The notes below the pieces were generated by a model. That model did no database searches and was not told the DNA's origin. It saw only the letters and a list, made by a program, of their open reading frames with translations. A stretch of 64,000 nucleotides of DNA from Brachynemurus nebulosus (taxonomy: Eukaryota; Arthropoda; Insecta; Neuroptera; Myrmeleontidae). The position numbers and the translations under genes are program-made. This document shows, piece after piece, positions 44,555 to 56,781 of the stretch. The first letter of the stretch is position 1; the number at the start of each line of letters is the position of its first letter. The DNA is taken from the NCBI GenBank assembly GCA_035578155.1, contig JAPWDM010000013.1:12425527-12489526 (forward strand), read 5' to 3'.

Positions 44555-45447
44555 CTTTTTTTAATCTGTGTCCCAGTTTTGCTCTACCAAAATATCGACA
44601 CCCTAATAGTACTGATTCTTTAAGAATCCCCCAAAACTGATACTCCTCTATTTATTTTCACATATTTTATATAAATTAAAATCATTCTTGATTTCCAAAA
44701 AAAAAACTTCTTTTATAAACTCCAGAAGATTTTTTGTCATATTTGACCCCTTCGAGAATACAAAATTTACCTGTATTTTTTTTTTTTGCTTCCACCTTTG
44801 TTATCGTAACATCTGTGTGTATTCTCTAAATTTTTTTTTTTGCCAAATAAAAACGGCAGTAAAGAAAGAAAAAATAAAAAATCATTAACCTTAAAAGTAG
44901 AAGTCCCTTTTTGTTGTTTCCTTTAATACGTATTGTGTATAGGTTTTTAGTTAGCAGTACACAAATTACAGTGTGTTCAGCATTATAAATCGTTATGTAA
45001 CGTTCGTTCATATTGTGTTGTCGTTCAAAAAAAGTTGTGAAACATCCTGTACATCGGATATATGTACATTGTGTATGTGTAAATAATGTACATTTTTCTG
45101 TATATAAATTATTGTCTAGCATCAGTGCTTTTTTTTTGTTATATGAGAGGTTTTAAAAAGGTTTCTTTCCGTAAATGGATCTGGCTGACTGTGGGCTACG
45201 GGGTAGCCTTCGTATCACCTGTACCGGGTAATGATAATGTACCTTGTGTAGCTGTTTTTATAACTATCCTTTGTGTGAAAGTATCGTTGCGTTATAAATT
45301 TAGAAAAATTTTGTAATCAAAACTATATCGCAGGTAAACTATAAACATCCATTGTGACATCTGTAACGATCGACGTGCATTAATAATTGTCGAGGTGAAT
45401 TTCAAATGTCAACATTATCACAGCATAGTATAACTTGATGTTGTTAC
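44555..45447. other. AT-rich sequence, nothing recognised
   Basis: Overlapping short frames (44688-45316) carry no motif. Confidence 0.35.
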
Positions 45448-45451
45448 TTAA

Positions 45452-46211
45452 GGGGAGGTTTACTCGAGAGTCCTTAAAAATTATGTATTTTTCTACAATT
45501 TTTTTCTCAAGAACGGAAGTAAATATCAATAACAAATTTTTTGCACATATTTATTAAGCATTAAGCTACAGAAGAAAAATTTTTCAAAGAAAAATATAAA
45601 AAAGTGTCCATTTTATAGATAGTGCAGTGTGACGATCCGAAACTCCAATACCTTGTTGGTGGACATCCTAGCGCCGGTAATAAACCACCGAAATCCAAAA
45701 ACAAAAAAGATTTATAAAATATATGAAGAGTACCGGCACCTCTACCTATAATATCAATAAATTGCTGAAAGAAAAAAAAATGGCGGATGTTTGAACTTTT
45801 GATTACGATTTTTGTCTTATTTTTCGCTCTTTAAAGTAAATTTGAAAATAAAAAAAAATATTGAAAGTGTATCGAACTTAGGTAGAGGTGCCGAAGAATT
45901 GAATTATCTTTAAAATAAAAAATTAAAAAAATAGTATCCATCGAATAGTTTTTGAGTTATCGTGTCCACCAGTTCCAAGAATGTAGTTCCGAGATATAAA
46001 ATATATATAAAGAAACGTATTTTCAAAATTTTATATTTAATACTCATTATTGCGTGAACTACGTTTTTTGAATTTTTTTTTATAGAAAGCTGGATTTGGT
46101 TAATGTGCAAGAATCTCGTTTTTAAATTATTTTCAGTAAACTCACTTTGGGAACATTTCGGCAAAAAAAAAAAAATCGATTTTTTTTAACGACTCTCAAG
46201 TAAACCTCCCC
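45452..46211. mobile_element. TTAA-flanked TIR element with GGGGAGGTTTACT ends
   Basis: TTAA at 45448-45451 and 46212-46215. TIRs of about 29 bp (GGGGAGGTTTACTCGAGAGT against its complement, two mismatches). A TTAA target suggests piggyBac-like mobilisation (inference). Inside, GGCACCTCTACCT (45739) and AGGTAGAGGTGCCG (45880) form a second inverted pair. The 84-codon minus frame has no transposase motif. Confidence 0.85.
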
Positions 46212-46215
46212 TTAA

Positions 46216-47717
46216 CTGAACTTTTTTTAACTTTTTGCACTCAAGAAACAATAATCATGGTTCTGGAAATTTCTAACCTTGTTTTTCGAAGCCCTAGTAC
46301 TAAATATCTTGAGCGCAAGGATCTAAATTTTAACGCTTATTGTTCTAATAAATGCAAATACGTTAACAAAAATATTCGTAGCTCAATTCAGTGTGTCATT
46401 TGGTATATGGCTAATGATCCCAGTGACTAAAACCATCCTGCCATAATGTTTTACAAGCACAGTTTCCAAAATTTTAGATAATTTTGATTCAACTTCGTGG
46501 TATTATCAAAATATTCACTGTTTTTTAATGTAAACTTATAATCTCATAATTGATGCCAGTAGTAGCAACCGATTTAAGGTAATTTGGACATGAACTTTAC
46601 GTTTTTGTCGTAAGAATGACCAAACTCCTTTTATAAATGTGACTGATCCAACAGAGGACTCTTTTTTAATGGTCGTATTGGCCTAGCTTTGGCGAAAATG
46701 ATAAGAACAACTTCAAAAACCTTTAATTCGTTTCCAATGTTATCATTCCATCATTTTGTGTACGGTTTTTACGGAATTAAAAAAAATTTCATTAAACTTG
46801 GTGACGTTACTAAATTAAAAAATACCTTTTTCTCAAAGCAAGCCTTATTGAAATGATTTGAATTATGGTAATTGGTTGAATTAAGGTACAATGAGGTGTA
46901 GCTTTTCATTTTTGCTATTAAAATGAGCAAATTCCTTTTATATCGGTATATTACTGATGTGACAGAAATCTTTTTTCTGGCGGTCTGAATGAAAGCAACA
47001 GGTGGGATAAATTTTTTCCAAAAATATTTGCTAAGAATTTTTTTCAGTGACGCATTATTACACAGAAAAAATAAAAATGGGCAAAAAAAAATTGCTGAAA
47101 AAATTTTTAATTATGAGATTAAAGTTGCAAATAACCCCTTGTTGCAGCTGAGACACCTCTCTCGTATTATAACCGGGGAAATCTTGTATATCAAAAACTA
47201 ATAACAATTCTAACCTGTCTACTGAAAAGACATGTTGTTTGAAATGAAACTCCATAATCTTATTTCGTATGGTATAATTGAATTAACACACAAAGCAAAA
47301 AAGTAACATTAAAGCGGGACAGGCTTTTATTATTACACTATTATAGATTATATTTCTTTTTTTTGTTTGATGATTATTAGATGGGAAAAAAATGATTCGG
47401 CAGCTTCAAGGCCATGGTCATGTGAAGTCATTGTACTTAGCCAAGTGATCGTAGTTAGTTGTTGTTCTTACTTTTATATTGTTTGTTAATTTCATATCTT
47501 TTAATTCGTTTTCAAATTAAATATGTTTTTGTGTTAAAATTAGTAACAGAACGATTTTTATTCACGAACTACGAAAAAGAATATCAAGACAAAATTTTGG
47601 TGCTAAATATTTTTTTCGGTCAAATTTTCAGGGTGTGACTATTGGTTTTAACTTTACTTCAAAAAGCTGAGGTGGAAACAGTTAATTGATAATAAAAATC
47701 GAAAACTTCGAAAAGAG
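46216..47717. other. Unassigned 1.5 kb
   Basis: No repeat partner in the window and no convincing frame. Confidence 0.35.
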
Positions 47718-48161
47718 ATGATTTGCATTTGTTTCTTGAAAGTAATTTCCGGCCTGGATTCACCAAGACTGTCCCCTTGCAAATCACATTTTTTCAATCA
47801 AATTTCGTACTACACTATCAAGGAATTGGGGTCTTATTTTGACAATAAGTTTCTGTGGCTTCCAAAGCATCACTTGCTGTCGATTTATCAGCCCAAAACA
47901 AAAGTCTCTGTGCTTCTGTCGGAACTGCCGACAGAAGTGAAAACTCAAAACTATAAAATAACAGATATACGCAGCACTAATGTTGCACAACACGTCACTC
48001 TTATAACTACAGATATAGAAATCGGTGACGCAAACTCACAAGATTTTACCCATCCAAAAAGCGTTCAACACGCACATCATATGTGTATACGTGTAGCTAC
48101 AGATATACCTACTGTTAGTAAAAATCGTCTTTTAACGCGTCTAAAGAAGTTTTCACTTTAA
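47718..48161 (+). CDS. Hypothetical open frame, 147 codons
   Basis: One of the longest frames outside simple repeats. It has a fairly even composition (for example TKVSVLLSELPTEVKTQNYK) and ends at TAA 48159-48161. No domain, signal peptide or family is recognised. A perfect 10-bp hairpin, CTTCTGTCGG-AACTG-CCGACAGAAG, lies inside at about 47914. It could be a relic of a coding sequence or chance; I see no introns or promoter. Confidence 0.15.
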   Translation: MICICFLKVISGLDSPRLSPCKSHFFNQISYYTIKELGSYFDNKFLWLPKHHLLSIYQPKTKVSVLLSELPTEVKTQNYKITDIRSTNVAQHVTLITTDIEIGDANSQDFTHPKSVQHAHHMCIRVATDIPTVSKNRLLTRLKKFSL

Positions 48162-48919
48162 AAATATGTGTTGAAACGCAAATTTTATATTACTTTAGAC
48201 GTTCTAATCAGGCTAGATATCGAAAATACAAACACACTGTCGAAAGGAAGGAAAAAATATCGTAATACCAACCCTCCCTCACCCCCCTCTCGGTTCTTCC
48301 GCGCCATCAAAACCGAACAAAATCGTAATATTATTAGTAAGATATTGCTCGGAGATTTTCAAATTTTCTTCTTTTCGTTACTCTAATGCGTTCCGACTGT
48401 TATATTTTATGTGTATTTACATCGAGTTCAATATTTTCTTTCATCTTTACCACGCACACATACACATACATACACATATGCCTTGATTTTCCTTTTTCTT
48501 TTTTTTCCTTTGCGGAACAATAGTTTGAGTCACCGAGGAATTGAATTGGAAATGATACATGTACTCGAAGGACTACTGTACTTATTTGGTTGCTGCCTGC
48601 CTACCCTACTACATACACATAGACACCGTTGTGTATGTGTACATGTACACACATATAAATGTATACGTATACATACATATATATTCAACATCCTAATATT
48701 TACTCAAAAATGTATAGTTGAGAACACTTGAAAAGCATTTTATTTTATAAAAGCACATAGAACATTGTCCATAACCTATATATTTTATATACTTGGGATG
48801 ACGTACATATACATAATATATTATCGTATATTATGTATGTACGGTGGGCCAATGTAAAGTATGTACAGATATGGTCAAATAAATGGTAAACAACTTTATT
48901 TGTAACATAAATATTTTGC
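48162..48919. other. CA/TA-rich stretch with a hairpin
   Basis: Irregular CACATA-type repeats at 48448-48480 and 48600-48690. An imperfect palindrome lies at about 48805-48842 (ATACATAATATA ... TATATTATGTAT). No gene. Confidence 0.45.
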
Positions 48920-48923
48920 TTAA

Positions 48924-49445
48924 CGTAATTGCTCTGAGATAGTCAGTTACAAAAGTATATCTCAAAAAAAATTTTCTTTTATCAAAAATTAAATAATGTA
49001 TTAATATTCTTCAGTGATTATATTTGTACACCAGTTGTATTTTTTTTTTTAATTTCCGCGCGCTTATGTTTTAGTAATATAAAAATATTGTTGAAAAAGT
49101 GTTGTAAAAACGTTATAAAATGATGTTTATAAATTATATTTCAAAAACGGCGTGGTCAATAATTTTTATTTGTTGTTAAAAATGGTTTGTAATTTTGTAT
49201 TTTATCAAATTCCTTTGACACGTTTCCATTTTATTCAAAAAAAAAAAAAAAAACAAAAAAAACAAAAAAAAATGGAGTTTTTCCATAAGAGCTCATGTAT
49301 ATTATAAATCGTTTTTCTCAAAATTGGGGTGGTCAATTTTGTTTTTCGGTATGGGCTCGTATTATTGGTATTGAATTAAATAAATATCTAGAGAAATAGA
49401 GAAATTTAAAGTCCTTTGAAAAAATCGTTTTATCGACCAATTACC
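48924..49445 (+). mobile_element. TTAA-flanked MITE, family F copy 3
   Basis: TTAA at 48920-48923 and 49446-49449. Ends CGTAATTGCTCTGAGATAGT and CGACCAATTACC. Collinear with 16475-16994 in the opposite orientation, with the landmark AAAAACGGCGTGGTCAATAA. Confidence 0.8.
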
Positions 49446-49449
49446 TTAA

Positions 49450-50703
49450 CAAGAAATAAGGTAAAAATTATACCAACTACATGCTTTATGTATACTAATT
49501 TCTAACTATATCCTAAGAACAAACAGTGGTGGGGGTTGACAGTATAGTAATAGGAGGAGGTATTAATAGCAGGACAAGTTTGAAAACAGGCTTCAAAGAC
49601 GTGATAAAGTCCACGCAAAAGTTGAGGATACACGCGAAAAGGGAGGACAAACATTTTTAAACAAAGTTGTATCCAATATTATAATTGTAAATATCTGTAT
49701 AATCGTTTAAAAGTTGATCTGAATTGTTTTCACTGACTTCTGTTGCCCAAATCAGTAAATACAAACAACTTTTTTTTGTTGTGGAGCATTCATAGATATG
49801 AAGTGAAGGGGTGTTTTATATCTTACGATCACAAAAAGGCCGGTCATCCCCCCCTTTTTATAGTATCCGTATTGACATTAGAGCCACATTTTCTAATAAT
49901 AAATAGTTGGATTACGGAAATATCTTGTGTATAAATCAAATCCAAATCTTAAGTTCCTATAACTTTCAGTGTATTTGGCAACAGTTTTTTTACTCAAGTA
50001 TACATATACATATACACTTATAATTATGAGCGTTGGTGTACTTTGCACATAAAAATAGACGTGTATGCATAGTAATATATGTATGGTCATGTACATACAT
50101 AACTCTATCTGCATTTTATATATTACAGTGAAATAAATTATATTTTCAAGACTACACTACTTACTACCACTGAATATATTTAATAATTTCATATAAAAAT
50201 TGCACACTACAGTACAACCTGTTTAAATATTCCCATCATACAAATTTTTCAAAACGATTGACAAAAATTTTATATTGAGCTAACACCAAATTTTTTGAAT
50301 TACATTGTACCAATTAGATAAAGAATACAAGAGTCATTTTTGTTATAATGGTATATAAGTTTTTTTCGATGTGATAGCTCCATTTGTACGATTTATTGAT
50401 TAGTGTTGATAATAGTGTTCACTGCACAAAACACATCGTGTAGTCCCGTTGTCTCCTGCGTCGAGTTCCCCAGATAACGTTTGTTATATAATAACGTGAG
50501 GGGAGAACATTATCTGCCCTCTTTGAAGGAACTCTACAACTACATATATTTGACGTTATCGTAAACTGCATTTTACCTCATTTTGATTTTGCTGACATGA
50601 ACACAATAAAATCATATTATAGATATATCTGTTGTATATATATGTACGAGTATCGACAAGGATAATTGTACCTTTGAAAAATGCGCAATGACCAAGTACG
50701 TTG
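49450..50703. other. Unassigned 1.25 kb
   Basis: Short frames at 49743-49934 and 49893-50114 lack motifs. No repeat partner recognised. Confidence 0.35.
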
Positions 50704-50830
50704 ACTTTTGTCACAGACCAATGAACACTATTATATTATATTATACTACTAGACAAAGCATAAAGCCAGTTTCTAGGTATTTTTCTTGAACCAGGTATAA
50801 CAAGGTGAGATGGGTGAAATTTAATGAAAT

Positions 50831-51524
50831 CAGGGTGGCGATCGACCTGGAAAACCTGGAATACCTAGAAAAGTCAGGGAATTTTGAATTTCTGGAAAAG
50901 TCAGGAAATTTCAGTTGTAGTCAGGGATTTTTTCAGTTTTCGACTCAGCCAGAGCGTCGACTGATGACCTTTTCTTTTTTTTTGCTCTTTAGTAGTATTT
51001 TTTGTCACTGATGAGCAAAAAAAAAAAAAGAAAGGTCATCAAAAAACGAAATTACAGTAGACTGTCGTTAATTCAAACCTTCGATAATTCGAAACTCTCT
51101 ATAATTCAAAGGTATCACGAGTTTCCTTCAAAATTTCTTTATATTTCGAACTAAAACAATACATTTTTATACACTTGGTAATTCGAACGAAAAAATCATT
51201 GCTACGTAACAAAACCACGTGTTAATCTGAACTCATCGGCGTCAAACACGCGACAATTCAAAGTTGCAGAGAGAAAGAGACAGACAGATTGTAAGTACAT
51301 TTTGAGAAAAGTTCAAGTTCATTCATCGCAAATGCTTAAAAAATTAAAATTGTTACCTGCGATAATTCGAACCTCTCTATAATTCGTAATATTTTAAGAT
51401 TCCCTCGAGTTTCGAATTAACGAGAGTCGACTGTACTATATTTTAACTAATATTTTTTTCGGAGTAGTCCTGGAATTTTATTCAAAGTCAGGGAAAAATC
51501 AGGGAATTTTGAGTCGCCACCCTG
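50831..51524 (+). mobile_element. CAGGGTGG-type MITE with 5-bp duplication, copy 2 (nested)
   Basis: Ends CAGGGTGGCGA and TCGCCACCCTG with exact GAAAT duplicated on each side (50826-50830 and 51525-51529). Shares GTCAGGGATTTTTTCAGTTT with copy 1. It is inside the CACAGACC hAT element and is itself split by the pogo-like MITE. Confidence 0.92.
51055..51433. mobile_element. Pogo/Tigger-like MITE (innermost)
   Basis: Left CAGTAGACTGTCGTTAATTC and right GAATTAACGAGAGTCGACTG are inverted complements with two mismatches, flanked by TA on both sides (51053-51054, 51434-51435). This terminus and TA target are typical of pogo/Tigger elements. ATAATTCGAA motifs recur inside both ends. The continuous version of the host sequence is seen in copy 1 of the CAGGGTGG element at about 22155-22180. 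Confidence 0.9.
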
Positions 51525-51852
51525 GAAATAATATAATGTCAATTTTTGAGCAAATGAGACTGTAATTATCGCAGGACATAATTTTTATACGTACGTATTT
51601 TGAAAATAAAACGAATACCACTTTTTTATTTCAAAATTTTGCAGTTTCTTCTCAAAAAAATAAAATTTTATTATCAATATTATATTTTTACAATAATTAT
51701 TTGAAAGCATTACTACAGATAGCATCCATTATTATATTACAGAATACTATTAAGGTCGGAACTTGGTCGTAACTGGCTGCCTCAATTACACATTTATATA
51801 TTATAATTAATCTATATAATATATAATATGTTCATTGGTCTGTGACTTTTGT

Positions 51853-53333
51853 ATATTTAATGTAGTGGTGTGAGTGATGAAATAACTCGAATTATCTCTA
51901 CAGAAGAAAATATAACATGTGAATCTGTTATGAATGCAGTGCGAGTGAATTATCATTGTTAATTTTTTTTCTTGAACAACTGTACTGGGAAAAGATAGAT
52001 TTGGATAGTGGAACCAATTGCATTGTTATTGTATGTTTGTATGAATATTGTATAGAATTTCATGAATAATTCGAATTCTTGAATGTTAGTTCCAACTCCA
52101 TTTGTACAAAATATAAAAGTGAGAGAAACTTTTTTAAACCACCCATAAGTTAAAAATACAATTGTGCACATCATTAATTGTTAGGTATATGAATTCATCT
52201 CTCATTTTTGCGCATTTCAAAAGGCAATATTATTCTTGTCAAGATGTCTATACTTGTATAAATTTTGTTATCGTTATCATAGCTTATAAAAATTCTAGCT
52301 TAACTTATGTATAGTAATCTGTGTATACGTCATGTATGATGGTGTTTAAAACTACCTATACCCTACTTTCAACTTACTATAATGGTAAATGTATAGCGTT
52401 TTTTCGCCCCCGCTTACCGTGTGCCACACCTCTGGATAGCATCAAGAATAGGTGGAAGCACTGTATCAATGCATGTCCGGATAGATACGTCTTTTTTCAG
52501 GATGTTAAGAAATAAATTCACGTACCATTTTGTGCTGCGCTACTCCTCTCTCTCTGTGTCATGGGAATAATATCCATTGCTCCCTGCTTTACAAACAAAA
52601 AACTACTAAAAACATGCATAAATATATTTAAGTGTATCGATTTTTCGTTCAAATTATAGTGAAACCTCTCTGTTTCGGAAACAACACACACATTTTATGC
52701 GCAAGTATAGCTATAGAATCGCCACGAATACAAAAAGAATGTTCACCAATATTTATTTGAGCGACAACTTTTTTATTTTTTCGGGAAAGACATTTCGTAT
52801 CTTTGATGAAAAGTCAAAAATAAAAAGAAATCCACAAACTACACATTTATATAGCATATAGCTAGCACGACCTAACACTTTCTTGCCCAATAAGAGAACT
52901 TTAGTTACCAAAAAAGGGCGCCATCTGATTTTATCACCCAAGCGTAGAAAAATATGAATTTTAAAAATTGCATCGACAAAAACACAAAAACATACTAAAA
53001 CTATTTAAAAAATAGTCAAAAATTTATTAACTTCAAGGTCTCCAGTTCCTCTTAAATTCATATAAGTATCATTGTAGTTATAACCATCTGATAAATAGCA
53101 CAACAAACGTTAAAATATTCGTCACAGATATCGAGAAAATTTTAGAAAGGGAAATAGTAGAAGCAAGTGAGGTTCAACAAACTTCTGGGTTAGGTGGCTT
53201 TGCGTTTGGTTAATTTGGAAATTTGGAAATATATTCATAGCTAAATTAATTCCCCTCACCGGCCGTATTGCCACTGATACAGAGTAACAAAGTAAAAACG
53301 TATTAAGCATGAAATACGTAAGACAAATTTGGG
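51853..53333. other. Unassigned 1.5 kb
   Basis: 52060-52132 matches 7530-7602. A plus frame ending at 52515 finishes IKNRWKHCINACPDRY, faintly like the C-terminus of mariner-type transposases, but too short and diverged to call. Confidence 0.3.
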
Positions 53334-53351
53334 GCCCCACGTTGGGCGCCA
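53334..53351 (-). other. LTR-retroelement primer binding site (tRNA-Lys type)
   Basis: The minus strand reads TGGCGCCCAACGTGGGGC, the 18-base complement of the 3' end of tRNA-Lys including its CCA tail. This is the primer site used by many gypsy-like and retroviral elements. Eukaryotic tRNA genes do not encode CCA, and the upstream T arm of a tRNA is absent here, so this is not a tRNA gene fragment. The 5' LTR should lie at higher coordinates, ending near TTACTTTCAATT on the minus strand. No second LTR, gag or pol frame is visible, so the element is a remnant. Confidence 0.75.
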
Positions 53352-54185
53352 AATTGAAAGTAACTTATTGGTTACAGAATACGTAAAAATGATAAAAACA
53401 GAAATTAACGGTAGATTTTTCTGTAAAACTCAACCAGTGACTTTTAATTCTTTCTTTTTACCCCCACCAACATCAACATCAACATCATCATCATCAAATT
53501 ACATTACTGGAAAATGACCATAATAAATAAAGAAGTTTTTATTCTAGTGAACCTAAACAAATCAAATAACTCCGAGCAAATCGTTGCAGCCAGCAAACGC
53601 AAACAAATTTTTATTTACGATGCACGGACTACTACCATATTCCGGGTAATATAAAATGTATTGTTTGCAACATAAAAATAACCGTACTTTTATGTTCAAC
53701 ATGGAATAGGTTAGGAAGAGGATCACAAAAAAAAAACTACCGTACATAAAAACTTTAACAACATACATATCTGTGTAAAACAGAAATTACGTATCTACAT
53801 TTATTCTATAATTTTCTAGAAAAGTGTAATAAAAATGATAATAGAACATTTCCATATGCATATTACTTATAGAGTTAACGATAAAATTTCATCTTTGTCT
53901 TTCACCGCGTAAATTTATTTTAAATGAGAAACCGAGAGAGCGAGAGGAAGAAGCTGGTGGTGTGAATGGTTTTTGATAAAAGTTTTTAATTAAGATTTAA
54001 AACGGAATTTGTTTGCAAAAGTAAAATTAAAAAAAAGTGCGAATAAAACAATCTTTGTTTTTCTGTTCTGAATTTTCTATTTTATTCTCTTAAATAAATT
54101 TGTAAATTTTTACATTTTATTATTATTTATTAATACGGCTGTGTGTGTTTTCCCCGAAATTCAATTTTCATTTAAAAAATTAAAA
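53352..54185. other. Possible LTR remnant, otherwise unassigned
   Basis: If the primer site is genuine, the adjoining bases should be the 3' part of a minus-strand LTR. I find no direct-repeat partner in the window, so the LTR boundary cannot be placed. A CATCAACATCAACATCATCA simple repeat lies at about 53470-53490. Confidence 0.3.
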
Positions 54186-54260
54186 TATGCCTGCCCCAGA
54201 ATCCTATGTAACCTAACGAATTTCTCAGAACTTATTTTTGTGAGAATATAACCTCCTAAC
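54186..54260 (+). repeat. Family A repeat, degraded 5' fragment
   Basis: ATGCCTGCCCCAGAATCCTA then TGTAACCTAACGAATTTCTC is a worn match to ATACCCCTGTCGCAGCATCC and GCATAACATAGCGAATTTC. Confidence 0.5.
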
Positions 54261-54709
54261 TCTCATTTCTGTAAAAAAGATATCGGATAATATTGTACTT
54301 TTATTATTTAAATGGAATAAAAGTTAGCTATGACAATAATATTTTTAGATAATGTTTCACTAGTATGGTATGGAGCATTATCCATAATTATACCTCTATC
54401 TCATAATAAGCCATCAGATGAGTATTGGTTTGTACCAAGTTCATTTTTCAAAAAAAACTTTTTTTCTGATAGCGGTTTCGCCTTCTTTAACGCCCAAAAC
54501 TAACAAAACAACCATCTATAGAAAAAATTTTTAAAAAGTGGACTTGGAACAAACCAATACTCAACTAACGAAGCATTGAAATCACAATAATTTATGCTAT
54601 AAAATTATAAATATCACCTTTTTTACCCCAAATAAAATTATCGTTTTAAAAAAGTCCAAAACATAAACATTAATTTTAACCATTTAATGTTTTTGTATTA
54701 GGGTTGTTG
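54261..54709. other. AT-rich sequence with an inverted motif
   Basis: GATGAGTATTGGTTTGTACCA (54417) and GGAACAAACCAATACTCAAC (54546) form an inverted pair about 105 bp apart, probably a small fold-back element. No gene. Confidence 0.45.
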
Positions 54710-55400
54710 CTGGTAATATAATTTTTAAAACATCTGTATAGATGCGTATACGGATCCGAATGCGAATTTCTCAAAAGAGATACGGAGAATTGACTTAGGT
54801 GTGTATTGAGTGAAACGAAAACTGAGCATTTGAACAATTTTTAGATTCTTTGTTAATAAATTATATCAAAAAATTTTTAAAGATTCTGGTACTTTATCAA
54901 GATCAAATTTTTTCTCGTTTGCATCTCTTGTTATCGGATTGGTCGCAATGAAATTGATAGGAATCTTCAGGCATTCGTGGAAACAGTCTTGTATCGATGA
55001 CCATTTGTTATCCACCTAATTTGTGTTTCTATCGGTGGATGCGAAATGCGGACGTTTTTTGTAATTAGAATGTGGATTTCTCAAAAGAGATACGGGAAAT
55101 CTAATTAAACATGTATTCAGTGAAACGAAAACTGAGCATTTAAGCCTTTTTTTGGATTCTTTCTTAACAAACTAACAAAGGGTCTGGTACTTTACCAACA
55201 TCAAGTTGTTTCTCCTTTGTATCTCCGGTTATGGAATTGGTCGCGATGAAATTGGTAGGAATCTTCGGGCATTCGTTGAAACGGTCTCATATCTCGTTAA
55301 CCATTTGTTATACATCTAATTTGTGTTTCAACCGGTGGATGCGAAATACAGACGTTCCGCATTTATAAATACAGATGCGAACATTTTGTGCAACAACCCT
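54710..55400 (+). mobile_element. AGGGTTGTTGC-ended element with a 310-bp tandem unit
   Basis: Outer ends AGGGTTGTTGC and GCAACAACCCT are perfect 11-bp inverted complements. The interior is two diverged copies of a roughly 310-bp unit: ATTTCTCAAAAGAGATACGG at 54767 and 55077, and GGTCGCAATGAAATTGATAG against GGTCGCGATGAAATTGGTAG. No target duplication is resolved. Confidence 0.65.
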
Positions 55401-56076
55401 CGTTTCTCAATAACTTTTAAACAGTTTTAAAAGAATGTTAATTCCAACCACTATAATGGACATTCAACACGACAGTTAAGAAATTAAGAAATCCATTTAG
55501 GAGAACTAAACACGCATAGAACAGTAAGAAAACTGGTCGATTGCAACATACCAACCCCAAAAAAACCGAATTTGTGTTGTTGATTAATGAGAACAGTAAT
55601 TATCCGGCGCACATAAACCAAAAACTTTCATTGAATGAAGAAACACTACTATGTACATCAATTTCAAAAAGGGTTCCTCTCGGCGGCGTAGCCACTTAAA
55701 TAATGAGAATTTAAGTTCTAGTTCACTGGTGGTATACATATTCTCTGTCTTCACTAGGAGGGTACTTTGTAAGTAACAGAGAAACACTCGTATATCATCT
55801 TGTTGTAAACATTAAAAATCAATTAGACATTTTTTTTTCTGCGCCGGTTTTTCAAAAGTAAAATACACTAATGAAATGTTTAGAATTGTTACAAGAAATA
55901 ACAATATAGAGCGAGTGTAAAAAAAAAAATTGATCACAAGCGAAAAACTACAAGGGTCTTTAGTGAAATACAACATTAAATAGATTTATTTAGTTGTCGT
56001 AATGAAACAAAATGTTTCGAATGACTACAAAAAATTGTTGAAATAACAAACAATTCAACTGTTATCGCATAGTTAT
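55401..56076. other. Unassigned stretch
   Basis: No repeat or convincing frame. Confidence 0.35.
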
Positions 56077-56079
56077 ATA

Positions 56080-56623
56080 AAGCCGATTCTACACGATGCT
56101 ACGAACGTTCCTGTTCGATCGAACGTTTGAGGCAATTAAGTTCGATAGTTGGTGCGACGAATGTATCTGCTACACGGTGAATCGAATGTTTGATCCAATA
56201 CGAATGATGATGTGTTGGTACTCAGTGGACGAGGCTGTTATCTGTCTGATGTTATCTCTAATGTTATACACTGATGTTGCCTCTCTTGTATAATGTGTTG
56301 GTACAAACGTTTATTCAGTGGACGAGGATGTCATCTGTCTTATGTGATCTCTAATATTATATACTGATGTTGTCTCTCTTCACATGAACGAGTCGTGCAG
56401 CTGCTGAGTCGAACCAACCAACGCAACCAACATTGACCTTCAAACGTTCGAAGCATCCCTTTGACTCGGTGCAAGAATACCGACATCGAGCGGGACATGG
56501 CCAAATGCGAATGTTTGACGCTCGACATTGGACACTCGTAGGTTCGAACAACGGCAACACGATGCGATGAACCATCGAACGTCCAATGTTGGAAGGTGTT
56601 CGTAGCATCGTGTAGAACCGGCT
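56080..56623. mobile_element. PIF/Harbinger-type MITE, copy 2 (different family)
   Basis: Left AGCCGATTCTACACGATGCT and right AGCATCGTGTAGAACCGGCT are inverted complements with one mismatch, and pairing continues through ACGAAC. TAA is duplicated at 56077-56079 and 56624-56626. The interior holds two diverged copies of a block starting CAGTGGACGAGG, 93 bp apart. The 65-, 83- and 104-codon frames inside lack any transposase motif. Confidence 0.85.
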
Positions 56624-56781
56624 TAAACAAGATACTCGTATATAAGCAATACATATTTACTGTTCTGTCTTCTGGTTACTATAGTTACAAGAAACAACAG
56701 GTCTTAAAAGTTTACTCAATCAATCAATTAATTAACAAATTTCTTTAGGAAAATAATTACTTATAGACGCTTACTATTCAT

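Larger units (their letters stand above)
50712..51844 (+). mobile_element. hAT element with CACAGACC ends, complete copy 2
   Basis: TIRs CACAGACCAATGAACA are perfect at both ends. The 8-bp target duplication ACTTTTGT is perfect (50704-50711 and 51845-51852). The element proper is about 430 bp, the rest being nested insertions. No transposase frame. Copy 1 at 23797-24975 is collinear. Confidence 0.93.

Noticed and set aside
48411..48731. 106-codon frame with His-Thr repeats
   Set aside because: It follows irregular CACATA simple sequence and has no motif.
52321..52515. A mariner-like transposase C-terminus
   Set aside because: Only a faint IKNRWKHCI resemblance over some 20 residues, with no catalytic motifs or TIRs nearby.
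53334..53351. The tRNA-Lys match as a piece of a tRNA gene
   Set aside because: It includes the CCA, which eukaryotic tRNA genes lack, and the adjoining bases do not continue the tRNA T arm.
56096..56654. Frames of 65-104 codons in the second PIF/Harbinger-type element as possible transposase or Myb-like genes
   Set aside because: No DDE or Myb motif is seen, and the frames read through the TIRs and an internal duplication.
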